In this document: positions 1 to 5,423 of the stretch, one piece after another | Numbering within the stretch: position 1 is the stretch's first letter | Layout: the number at the start of each line of letters is the position of its first letter | From: an uncultured Collinsella sp. | Lineage (GTDB): Bacteria; Actinomycetota; Coriobacteriia; Coriobacteriales; Coriobacteriaceae | Length of the DNA: 7,407 nt | Direction: 5' to 3' | Assembly (NCBI GenBank): GCA_958427895.1 | Contig: CAUADW010000078.1 | Coordinates: 1-7,407 of the forward strand | Program-made: the position numbers and the translations under genes | The notes under the pieces: generated by a model | The model's input: the letters and a program-made list of their open reading frames with translations, nothing else | Databases searched by the model: none | What the model was told of the DNA's origin: nothing

Positions 1-32
1 GTGAGCCCGCGCGTCTCGAGCATGTAACCCAT
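1..32 (-). CDS. 5' end of a probable ABC transporter ATP-binding protein (partial)
   Basis: Reading the minus strand from 32 to the window edge gives an open frame starting MGYMLETRGLT. An AAGGA ribosome binding site lies about 7 bases before the ATG at 32-30; a second in-frame ATG is at 23-21. The peptide resembles the first beta-strand of ABC ATPases, which often begin MLETRGLTK, but only 11 residues are visible and no Walker motif is in the window. The gene is divergent from the TetR-type remnant at 228, a common arrangement for a regulated efflux ABC transporter, which adds some support. The start is well supported; the product is tentative. Confidence 0.4.
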   Translation of the reverse strand, partial: MGYMLETRGL

Positions 33-227
33 GGGTTCGTCCTTTCTCTTCCGGGTGCGCGGGCCGAGTCGCCGTGCCCACGCGCCTTACCTTTCGGGTT
101 CACTATCCATGGTGGGGCGCGTTTCTAACGAAGCCGTAACGGCTGTTGGGCTCTTTTGGCGCCAGCCCTTCTCGACCTGTACGCCACTCATGGTCTGTTT
201 ATCGCGATAACAAGGACGGAGGTGCCC
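33..227. promoter_or_regulatory. Divergent intergenic region with two palindromes, candidate TetR operators
   Basis: This gap separates the minus-strand partial gene from the TetR-type start. It holds two perfect palindromes: AGCCGT-A-ACGGCT at 132-144, and TTATCGCGATAA at 199-210, the latter ending a few bases before the ribosome binding site (GGACGGAGG, 214-222). TetR proteins usually bind such sites between divergent genes, so these are reasonable operator candidates. That is inference from position and symmetry; I see no convincing -35/-10 pair. Confidence 0.3.
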
Positions 228-389
228 ATGGCACGCAATAAGTACCCGGAGGAGACGGTCGAGAAGATCAGGGGTGACGGCCCAGCGAGTGTTATTTTGC
301 GAGCTATGCGCATCGAAAGCGACCTTTCGTGGTATAAACTACTTGCCGGAAGCCGCGGCTTTCAGAGTACGGCTTACGTGTACGTTTAA
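228..389 (+). pseudogene. TetR/AcrR-type regulator, 5' remnant
   Basis: The ATG at 228 has a good ribosome binding site (GGACGGAGG). The first 14 residues, MARNKYPEETVEKI (228-269), match the typical N-terminus of Coriobacteriia and Clostridia TetR regulators, in which EKIL begins helix 1 of the DNA-binding domain. From codon 15 (base 270) the resemblance ends: there is no helix-turn-helix and no ligand domain, and the frame stops at 387-389 after 53 residues, against about 200 for the family. No other frame continues the homology. I read this as a regulator cut off at about 270 by a deletion or rearrangement. The chimeric 53-residue peptide could still be translated. The family call rests on 14 residues recognised from memory. 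Confidence 0.45.
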
Positions 390-394
390 CCTCC

Positions 395-463
395 GTGGGC
401 GACGGGGTGCCGCAAGGCGTAGAATATCGCCCACCTGTAGGGGCCTGCAGCGATGCGGGCCCC
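395..463 (+). ncRNA. Two GNRA-capped stem-loops upstream of the ToxN-like gene
   Basis: Hairpin A has outer arms GTGGGCGA (395-402) and TCGCCCAC (427-434), enclosing a small GCC-GCAA-GGC hairpin at 409-418. Hairpin B is a continuous 10-pair stem, 440-449 with 454-463, containing one G-U pair and closed by the tetraloop GCGA (450-453). Both loops fit the GNRA consensus. No T-run follows hairpin B, so it is not an ordinary intrinsic terminator. The structures end 25 bases before the toxin-like ATG. In known type III toxin-antitoxin loci an RNA antitoxin and a hairpin precede the toxin gene, so an antitoxin or leader role is possible, but I see none of the tandem repeats typical of ToxI. Confidence 0.4.
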
Positions 464-488
464 GCTTCGTATGAGGGGGGCGTAACCG

Positions 489-937
489 ATGAAGATCGTA
501 TCCATTCCCAGGACTTCTTCGACCTCGTCGAGGGCGACCGCGAGCTCATGCTTAAGCACAATCGCCCCTGCATCGTGGTGGTGAGGCTGCGTTTCCGCGG
601 GAAGCGCAGGGACTTCGCCGTGCCGCTGCGTTCCAACATCGCCCCTAACGTGCCCAAAGACCAGTACTTTGCGTTGCCACCCCGCCCCACGACGCGCCCC
701 GGCTGCCGCCACGGCATCCACTACATCAAGATGTTCCCCATAACCAAGGCCTATCAACGCCGCTTCAGGACCGAGGGCTCGGCCTACTACGAGACGCTCC
801 AGCGCATCATCGATGGCAACACCAAGCGCATTGTCTCCGAGTGCCAGGCATACCTCGACCGCTACGAGCGCGAGGGAAGGCCTCGCTTTGCCGTCGACAT
901 CAACCGCATCGTGGGGCTGCTGGAGGGCGAGAAGTAG
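489..937 (+). pseudogene. ToxN/AbiQ-like endoribonuclease toxin, with apparent 1-base frameshift near its start
   Basis: The best start is the ATG at 489, with a purine-rich GAGGGGGG site (473-480) 8 bases upstream. It reads MKIVSIPR, then runs into an unrelated frame. The rest of the gene is in the frame one base over, beginning DFFDLVEGDRELM. One extra G in the AGGAC at 508-512 (making AGGGAC) would join them into 149 residues with no stop before the TAG at 935-937. The unshifted body frame has no ATG with a good ribosome binding site near its beginning. The reconstructed protein follows the ToxN/AbiQ plan as I know it: an N-terminal strand, then IVVVRLRFRGKRRDFAVPL (residues about 29-47, compare VGIVLEINGHKYFAPL), a central HGIHYIKMFPI (76-85, the loop with the conserved MIPV-like strand), and a C-terminal helical part. 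ToxN enzymes cut mRNA and are held inactive by a repeat RNA. If the shift is real, the gene is inactive or needs frameshifting. Family assignment is from pattern resemblance. Confidence 0.5.
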
Positions 938-961
938 GGCACCTCGGCTCAGTCTCGAGCC

Positions 962-984
962 ATGCGGAACCGCTCCGCATTTTT
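962..984 (+). terminator. Intrinsic terminator after the ToxN-like gene
   Basis: A perfect 7-bp stem, ATGCGGA (962-968) with TCCGCAT (974-980) and a 5-base loop, is followed directly by a T-run (980-984). It lies 25 bases after the toxin-like stop codon. Confidence 0.8.
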
Positions 985-1145
985 GAACGCCGCGTGTGCG
1001 TCCTAAATACTTGAGAAACAAGCTGTGAAGTGCGGTGGCGCGCCCGTGCCCGTGCATAGCCGTCACCATCAGCGTCTACGCGGCGTCGGCTTCAAGTGGA
1101 ACTGACGCCGCTGCTGTATATGGTTTGCCTTGCTGCGAATGGCGA
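985..1145. other. Gene-less spacer with one inverted repeat
   Basis: No convincing coding sequence on either strand. The one visible structure is the perfect 8-bp inverted repeat GCGGCGTC (1080-1087) and GACGCCGC (1104-1111) with a 16-base gap. It lies downstream of the minus-strand YjdF-type gene and might terminate it, but it has no T-run on either side. Confidence 0.3.
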
Positions 1146-1426
1146 TCAATGCCCGCGATGCTTCTGCTTGCGCTTCAGTTTTCTCTGCTCGTAGCGCGCC
1201 GCTTGGGGTTCTTCGCGGGCTTGCTTACCTCAGCCGGTTCGCCACCGAAGAATGAGAACTTCTCCCATTTGCTTGTAATGAATTTCTGAATCTCCTCATC
1301 GGACGGTTCTGCGCCGAAGACGATGCGGGCGACGCCGTATCTGCCGTCCTCGACGTGCTCCGCCAGCCCGACCCAGAATTGGCCGTCGTGATATACGGTC
1401 AGGGTGGACGACACGCTGATCTGCAT
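1146..1426 (-). pseudogene. yjdF: YjdF family (DUF2992) protein with internal deletion and frameshift
   Basis: The ATG at 1426-1424 is preceded by a perfect AAGGAGG at spacing 8. The frame runs 83 residues to a stop at 1177-1175. Residues 8-42 contain the family signature: LTVYHDGQFWVG, then the ARIVFGAEPSDEE block. The KNPKRR of the middle region is at 72-77. After it the expected lysine/arginine/glutamine-rich region is missing, and the frame ends in ATSREN. The overlapping frame contains RYEQRKLKRKQKHRGH followed by TGA (1196-1146), which is the usual YjdF C-terminus ending in KHRG. So roughly 45 residues between KNPKRR and the tail appear deleted, leaving the tail out of frame. Full-length YjdF proteins are about 130-140 residues. 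Their biochemical role is unknown, but the genes are classically controlled by riboswitches that sense azaaromatic compounds. Confidence 0.75.
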
Positions 1427-1450
1427 GGTTGTTTCCTCCTTTATGTAGAT
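1427..1450 (-). promoter_or_regulatory. Ribosome binding site fixing the YjdF start
   Basis: AAGGAGG on the minus strand (1441-1435) is a perfect anti-16S match, 8 bases before the ATG. It rules out upstream in-frame starts and places the riboswitch-like leader in the untranslated region. Confidence 0.8.
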
Positions 1451-1547
1451 GACCATGCAGAGAAGGGACAACCAAGGAGGCAGGTTACTGATGCGGACAT
1501 CCGCACGCCCACGACTACCCGACGGGGACTGTGTTTTCATCTCTGGT
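1451..1547 (-). promoter_or_regulatory. Probable yjdF-type riboswitch leader
   Basis: About 100 bases of minus-strand leader precede the yjdF ribosome binding site and are rich in pairing. A closing helix can form between CAGAGA (minus strand, 1545-1540) and TCTCTG (1463-1458). Inside lie a TGCGG/CCGCA hairpin (1505-1492) and a CCCG/CGGG hairpin around 1525-1516. A GGTTG/CAACC pairing (1473-1469 with 1552-1548) would compete with the closing helix, as expected of a switch. A TACAAT -10 box on the minus strand at 1559-1554 would start the transcript near 1547. yjdF genes are known to carry the yjdF-motif riboswitch (azaaromatic ligands). Assignment to that class rests on position, length and general look, not on a covariance-model match. 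Confidence 0.5.
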
Positions 1548-1657
1548 GGTTGGATTGTAGCATGAGCGAATGTGCATTGACCTCGCTACCGGCATGCTGT
1601 GACTGGGGTCGGAATTTCGAATTCTCGATAATATGCCTACGCGCATCGCCCCTCAGT

Positions 1658-1810
1658 TTCGAAACCGAGAGGGAGATCGCACCGCTTCTGTTCATCAGGG
1701 GTGCGTTCCCGAAGGTCCCCATCGCTCGCACGAGGCATGAGCCCTATATTCGGGAGGGTGTGCTCGTGTTGGACCTCGCGAGGTGGCTGCTCGGCGAGCA
1801 AGGGTTCTGA
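1658..1810 (+). pseudogene. C-terminal remnant of an AAA_14/DUF4143 ATPase
   Basis: The last 50 codons before the TGA at 1808-1810 read FETEREIAPLLFIR, then AFPKVPIARTRHEPY, then VLVLDLARWLLGE. This is the usual end of DUF4143-type ATPases (TRERELAPLLSIRDAYPK... TRH... VLDLA.WLL). The intact neighbour at 2142 has the same element near its own end (TREREIAPLKSIRDNHEKIVVV). Upstream of 1658 the frame is open but no longer resembles the family: there is no Walker A, no Walker B and no nuclease-like core. I take this as the tail of an otherwise deleted ATPase, not a functional gene. Confidence 0.65.
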
Positions 1811-2070
1811 GCATCACACGGGGGTATCGCGCGATGGAGCACGTATCGCCGTTCACGCCTACGTGGTTGAGTGTGCAGAGGCCGTCCGTTGCGTCCTATG
1901 TGGCGAAAAACAAAACTCAACGCCCCGAGTTTTGATTTAGCGAAACGAGTGGCGTCGCGCGGTCCGGCTTTTGGGGTTAATTAACTGGCAGTCCGCGATG
2001 TCCGAGCATGCTGCCCTGCCTCTCGGCAGGTGCGCAATTCCTGTAGTCGATTCGTCTCGAGGTGCGCTCT
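1811..2070. other. Gene-less stretch with a perfect AAAACTC/GAGTTTT palindrome
   Basis: No supported gene. It contains CAAAACTC (1911-1918) and GAGTTTTG (1927-1934), a perfect 8-bp inverted repeat with an 8-base centre, and a small CCTGCC-TCTC-GGCAGG hairpin at 2015-2030. The right half of the first palindrome, CGAGTTTT, recurs at 2123-2130 beside the ribosome binding site of the ATPase gene. The palindrome may be a protein-binding site or a terminator of the lost upstream ATPase; a T-run follows only inside the stem. Confidence 0.35.
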
Positions 2071-2135
2071 TTGCGCATCTTGTGGCGCGGAGTTACGATA
2101 CTCCTAAAAGTGTAACCAGATTCGAGTTTTAGGAG
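2071..2135 (+). promoter_or_regulatory. ATPase promoter with inverted repeat covering the ribosome binding site
   Basis: A sigma-70-like promoter is visible: TTGCGC (2071-2076), a 17-base spacer, and TACGAT (2094-2099). Just downstream, CTCCTAAAA (2101-2109) and TTTTAGGAG (2127-2135) form a perfect 9-bp inverted repeat with a 17-base gap. The right arm contains the AGGAG ribosome binding site of the TTG start at 2142, and the left arm contains its complement CTCC. In the mRNA this stem would hide the ribosome binding site; in DNA it could be an operator at the transcription start. Confidence 0.5.
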
Positions 2136-2141
2136 CAGCCC

Positions 2142-3407
2142 TTGAAGTGCAGGAGACTCAGGAACCGCGACAGGTATCTCGAGGAGGCGATGCTCTTCCG
2201 TGACACCGACCTCATCAAGGTGATCACGGGCGTGCGCAGGTGCGGCAAGTCGAGCCTTCTCGATCTAATTAGGATGGCCATCGAGTCCGAGGGAGTCGCT
2301 GGCCGCGGCTTTGTGAGCGTCAACCTGGAAAGCAAGGGCACGGGCATCAAGACGGAGGACCAACTTTATGATTACGTTCGCGGGCTCCTGTCGGACAAGG
2401 GTCGCACCTACGTCTTCATAGACGAGCCCCAGAGAATCGAGGGCTGGCAGGATGCGGTCAACGCAATGAGGGTCGACTTCGATTGCGACATCTACCTCAC
2501 GGGCTCGAACGCGTATCTTCTCTCGAGCGAGCTGGCCACCTATCTGTCCGGGCGCTACGTAGAGGTAAAGATGCTGCCCCTGTCCTTCTCCGAGTTCGCT
2601 GACTTCTGCGGAATCGAGTTCGTATCGGGAAGATCGGTGGCTCTCACTCCCGAGGGGGACCCCGTTCTCTTCGACGACATGCTTACTCGTTACCTTGAGT
2701 ACGGGGGCATGCCAGCCATTGCATCCCTCTCGACGACCCAGGCGCAGCACTCGGCGTACATGTCCGGCGTCTATGAAGCCATCGCCGTGCGCGATATCGT
2801 CAGCCGCGAGCGCGGGAAGGGCAAAAGCGCGGTGACCGACCCTTCCCTGCTGCGCCATGTGGCCGAATTCCTGGCGGACAACATCGGCAACGAGTGCTCG
2901 TCGAACCGAATCGCCGGCGCGTTAACTTCTGCGGGGTCGAAGACCACGAACAAGACCGTTTCCTCGTACGTGGGCGCGCTCGAGGAGGCCTTCCTGTTCT
3001 ATCGCGCCACGCGTTACGACCTGCACGGCAAGGCGCTCCTCAAGACGAACCCGAAGGAGTACATCGTCGACACCGGCTTCAGGACCTGGATGGCCGGCTA
3101 TAGGGTCACGGATACTGGCCGCCTGTTCGAGAACGCCGTGTATCTCCAGCTGCTCTACGAAGGGTGGAGCGTGCATGTGGGTAAGCTCTATGGCAAGGAG
3201 GTTGACTTCGTCGCGACGAAGGACGGGCGCGTGCTCTATGTGCAGGCGACTGACGAGATGTTCGCAAGCGAGACCAGGGAGCGAGAGATCGCCCCCCTGA
3301 AGTCGATACGAGACAACCACGAGAAGATCGTGGTCGTGAGGCAGGGTTCCTACGACACGGACATCGACGGCATTCACATCGTGAGCGCGAGGGACTTTTT
3401 CCTCTAG
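2142..3407 (+). CDS. ATP-binding protein, AAA_14 domain plus C-terminal DUF4143
   Basis: A 421-residue protein of full family length. Walker A is GVRRCGKSS (30-38), Walker B is YVFIDE (90-95), followed by the family's DE-x-Q as DEPQ, and the sensor-like TGSNAYLLSSELATYLSGRY covers 120-139. A winged-helix-like middle part (about 235-290) leads to the DUF4143 region, a PD-(D/E)xK-nuclease-like fold. Likely core residues there are E330 (FENAVY), D355 (EVDFV) and Q368 (YVQAT); glutamine in place of the usual E-x-K is frequent in this family and argues against normal nuclease activity. The start is TTG at 2142, with TAGGAG 6 bases before it; no nearer ATG has a better site and homology begins at about residue 5. 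These ATPases are widespread, often mobile, and without a proven cellular role. It stands alone as a single-gene unit, with its own promoter and terminator, next to the remnant of a relative. Confidence 0.9.
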   Translation: MKCRRLRNRDRYLEEAMLFRDTDLIKVITGVRRCGKSSLLDLIRMAIESEGVAGRGFVSVNLESKGTGIKTEDQLYDYVRGLLSDKGRTYVFIDEPQRIEGWQDAVNAMRVDFDCDIYLTGSNAYLLSSELATYLSGRYVEVKMLPLSFSEFADFCGIEFVSGRSVALTPEGDPVLFDDMLTRYLEYGGMPAIASLSTTQAQHSAYMSGVYEAIAVRDIVSRERGKGKSAVTDPSLLRHVAEFLADNIGNECSSNRIAGALTSAGSKTTNKTVSSYVGALEEAFLFYRATRYDLHGKALLKTNPKEYIVDTGFRTWMAGYRVTDTGRLFENAVYLQLLYEGWSVHVGKLYGKEVDFVATKDGRVLYVQATDEMFASETREREIAPLKSIRDNHEKIVVVRQGSYDTDIDGIHIVSARDFFL

Positions 3408-3455
3408 GGACATGAAATTCATCGCGAAGCAATCAGGTCAAGTCGGGAACAATGT

Positions 3456-3499
3456 CTGACATCGTGTGGCGATAGCATCGTGCGCGCGATGTCAGTTTT
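3456..3499 (+). terminator. Intrinsic terminator of the ATPase gene
   Basis: CTGACATCG (3456-3464) pairs perfectly with CGATGTCAG (3487-3495), extendable by four inner pairs including wobbles, and TTTT follows (3496-3499). It lies about 50 bases after the stop codon. Confidence 0.7.
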
Positions 3500-3600
3500 G
3501 GCTTCAAGATTGGTAAAACCGCACGCAACTGGAATGACGGGACGGCAGAATCGAAGCCATCGAGTGGGAATAGCGAAAAACGCATAGCACTCCCTTGATT

Positions 3601-3648
3601 AAGCCACGGCCCGCCCTCGAATCGATCGAGGGCGGGCCGTTCGGGCTT
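3601..3648. terminator. Long GC-rich hairpin between convergent genes
   Basis: A perfect 15-bp stem (3606-3620 with 3626-3640, loop ATCGA) is extended by AAGCC (3601-3605) with GGCTT (3644-3648) across a 3-base bulge. It sits between the ATPase and the cupin gene, which converge here, and is most simply a bidirectional terminator, mainly for the minus-strand operon. Neither side has a strong T-run, so a role as a 3'-end stabiliser is also possible. Confidence 0.55.
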
Positions 3649-3692
3649 TATGGGAGTACTGCGCGTCCGAATTATCCGCTAGTAAAGTGTTG

Positions 3693-4130
3693 CTAACCCA
3701 GCTTTGCGAACGCTTCGTCATCCACGGGCTCGAGCCACTCGTTCGAGCATCCCTCTCCGGGGACCTCGATGGCGATGTGCGAAAACCAGCTGTCGGCCTT
3801 GGCACCATGCCAGTGCTTGACGCCGGCCGGGATCACCACGACCGTGCCAGGGACAAGCTCTCTTGCAGCCTTTCCCTCCTCCTGGTACCACCCTTCGCCG
3901 GCGGTGCAAATCAGAACTTGACCGCCACCGTTCTTCGCGTGGTGCACGTGCCAGTTGTTGCGACAACCCGGCTCGAAGGTCACGTTGAACAGCGGGAACT
4001 CGCCGTTTTGGGGGTCGGTCAGGGGGTTCAGGAAACTCTCGCCGCTGAAGTACTGCGCGAACGCAGCGTTGGGATTGCCTTTCCCGAACACGTTGGCGGC
4101 GTTGAATTCAGACTCTCGAGCGATGCCCAT
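3693..4130 (-). CDS. Cupin domain protein
   Basis: A 145-residue single-domain cupin. Motif 1 is G55-x5-H61-x-H63 (GCRNNWHVHH) with Q71 where many cupins have glutamate; motif 2 is PGTVVVIPAGVKHWHG (94-109) with H106. H61, H63, Q71 and H106 are the probable metal ligands. A His/His/Gln/His set is known from manganese cupins of the hydroxynitrile-lyase-like group, though the Gln spacing here is longer because of an AKNGGG insert. No signal peptide is visible, so it should be cytoplasmic. The ATG at 4130-4128 follows the stop of the upstream gene after one base, and its GGAGGAG site lies inside that gene, so the two are translationally coupled. Cupins of this type often pair with, or are fused to, carboxymuconolactone decarboxylase-like domains. 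Substrate unknown. Confidence 0.88.
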   Translation of the reverse strand: MGIARESEFNAANVFGKGNPNAAFAQYFSGESFLNPLTDPQNGEFPLFNVTFEPGCRNNWHVHHAKNGGGQVLICTAGEGWYQEEGKAARELVPGTVVVIPAGVKHWHGAKADSWFSHIAIEVPGEGCSNEWLEPVDDEAFAKLG

Positions 4131-4131
4131 G

Positions 4132-4464
4132 CTACTCCTCCTCCCCGTACACGCTCTTTGCGAGATGGAACGCGGCCCACGCCTTCGGCCAGCCGGCGTA
4201 GAAGGCGACGTGCGTGATCGCCTCAGCCATCTCCTTCTGCGTAACGCCGTGAGACTTGGCGTTGGCGATATGGAACTTCAGCGAGCTGTCGGTGATGCCT
4301 TGAGCTATGAGCGCAACCACGGTGATGAGGCTGCGGGTGCTGAGGTCCAGGTCCTGGTTGTTCCAGTTCTCGCCGAACAGCACGTCGTCGTTGAAGTGCG
4401 CGAACTCGGGGGCGAAATCGCCCAGCTGGTCGCGTCCTGCGGTCTGCACGATTCTATCTTCCAT
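4132..4464 (-). CDS. Carboxymuconolactone decarboxylase (CMD) family protein
   Basis: A 110-residue all-helical protein of normal length for the short CMD family. Family elements in order: VLFGENW (28-34), STRSLITVVALIAQG (42-56), L..H with H65, AKSHGVT (69-75), EMAEAI (78-83), and H85-x-AFYAGWPKAWAA (85-98). It has no cysteine, so the CxxC redox pair of AhpD is absent and a peroxidase role is unlikely. It belongs with the true CMD-like proteins, which act on lactones or still unknown substrates. A GGGAGGG site precedes the ATG at 4464-4462. It is the middle gene of the operon: 60 bases after the reductase and directly coupled to the cupin. It most likely acts with the cupin on the same small molecule, which I cannot name. 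Confidence 0.88.
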   Translation of the reverse strand: MEDRIVQTAGRDQLGDFAPEFAHFNDDVLFGENWNNQDLDLSTRSLITVVALIAQGITDSSLKFHIANAKSHGVTQKEMAEAITHVAFYAGWPKAWAAFHLAKSVYGEEE

Positions 4465-4524
4465 GCCGATCCCTCCCGTATGGGTAACTACCTAGATGCT
4501 TGAAAACTTGAGCGGCGAAGCACC

Positions 4525-5388
4525 CTACAGCCTGCCGCCGAACACAGGGAAGAAGCGGGCCTCGCCGTAATTCTCGATGCGCTCGACGCTCTTCAGGGCT
4601 TCCATGTCCTCCGCGGAAATCTCGAAGTCGACGTCGCCGTTGTCCTTCATGTGCTGAGGGTTTTGGGTCTTGGGCAGGGTGATCATCCCAAGCTGTAAAT
4701 CGTAGCGAATGCAGAGCTGCGGCACGGATACGCCGTACTTGCTCGCCATCTGGGCGATGACGGGGTTCTTCAACGCCTCGCCGTGAGCCACAGGGCTGTA
4801 CGCCTCCATGACGATGCCCTGTTCCTGGCAGTACTCGATGAGCTCGATCGGGGTGTTGGAGATGTGGCACAGCACCTGGTTGACCATGGGCCTCACCTCG
4901 GCGTTCTCAAGCAGGTTGTCGATATCGACCTTCAAGAAGTTGGATACGCCGATCGCGCGGATCTTGCCCGCCTTGTATGCATCGGTCAACGCGCGCCATG
5001 CCTCGAGGTTGCCCTCGAAATGGCGGTCGTCGGACTGGTTTACCTCGTTCCAGGGCTGGGGGCTGTGGATGATCATCATGTCGATGTAATCCAGACCCAT
5101 TGCGGCGAGCGACCCCTCGATGCCCGTCATGGTAGATTCGTAATCCTTGTGCTCGGCGGCCACCTTGGTGGTCACGAACAGCTCCTCGCGTGGGACGCCG
5201 CAGGTGCGCATGCCCTCGCCGACACCGTGCTCGTTGGCGTAGGCCTGCGCCGTGTCGATATGGCGGTATCCCAGCTCGACCGCCGCGCGGACCGCCTCTG
5301 CCGCCTTGTCGTCGTCGACGAGCCACGTGCCAAGCGCCAGCTGGGGAACCTTTATACCGTTGCTCAGCTCGAGAGTCTTTTCATACAT
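4525..5388 (-). CDS. Aldo/keto reductase (2,5-diketo-D-gluconate reductase-like)
   Basis: A 287-residue TIM-barrel NADPH-dependent carbonyl reductase. The catalytic tetrad is complete: D45 and Y50 (HIDTAQAY), K75 (FVTTK) and H108 (MIIHSP). The family signature IRAIGVSNF and the C-terminal LPKTQNPQHMKDN coenzyme-binding segment are also present. The frame is open 12 codons further upstream, but MYEKTLELSNG at 5388 is the natural family start, with AAGGA about 8 bases before it, so I use that. It leads the minus-strand operon with the CMD-like and cupin genes and is divergent from the LysR gene. Such clusters are thought to handle reactive aldehydes, ketones or aromatic-derived compounds; the substrate cannot be read from the sequence. 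Confidence 0.93.
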   Translation of the reverse strand: MYEKTLELSNGIKVPQLALGTWLVDDDKAAEAVRAAVELGYRHIDTAQAYANEHGVGEGMRTCGVPREELFVTTKVAAEHKDYESTMTGIEGSLAAMGLDYIDMMIIHSPQPWNEVNQSDDRHFEGNLEAWRALTDAYKAGKIRAIGVSNFLKVDIDNLLENAEVRPMVNQVLCHISNTPIELIEYCQEQGIVMEAYSPVAHGEALKNPVIAQMASKYGVSVPQLCIRYDLQLGMITLPKTQNPQHMKDNGDVDFEISAEDMEALKSVERIENYGEARFFPVFGGRL

Positions 5389-5402
5389 GCTGGTTTCCTT
5401 CC

Positions 5403-5423
5403 TGAGAAAGCTACGCTTTCTCA
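5403..5423 (-). promoter_or_regulatory. Perfect hairpin between upstream ORF and reductase start
   Basis: TGAGAAAGC (5403-5411) and GCTTTCTCA (5415-5423) form a perfect 9-bp stem with a 3-base loop. In the minus-strand mRNA it ends just before the GGAAGG-type ribosome binding site of the reductase, and the upstream ORF's TAG stop (5413-5411) lies in the loop and first pair. There is no T-run, so it is not an intrinsic terminator. Confidence 0.5.

Noticed and set aside
228..488. Tandem repeats of a ToxI-type antitoxin upstream of the toxin-like gene
   Set aside because: I searched by eye for repeats of 30-50 bases and found only two unrelated hairpins, so a classical ToxI array is not supported.
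386..1069. Long minus-strand open frame of 227 codons
   Set aside because: It is the complement of the toxin-like gene in a GC-rich region, has no ribosome binding site and resembles no family; it is a shadow frame.
1355..1657. Coding upstream extension of the ATPase remnant frame
   Set aside because: The frame is open but lies antisense to the YjdF gene and its leader, and shows no ATPase motifs; only the last 50 codons resemble the family.
1911..1934. CAAAACTC/GAGTTTTG hairpin as a definite terminator
   Set aside because: The only T-run is within the stem and the sequence after it is ATTTAG, so an operator or a weak terminator are equally possible.
2101..2135. Invertible promoter between the CTCCTAAAA and TTTTAGGAG arms
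   Set aside because: The segment between the arms is only 17 bases and the promoter lies outside it, with no recombinase gene nearby.
2265..2858. Minus-strand open frame of 197 codons inside the ATPase gene
   Set aside because: The plus strand carries clear Walker motifs and a complete family protein, so the minus frame is a by-product of GC-rich codon positions.
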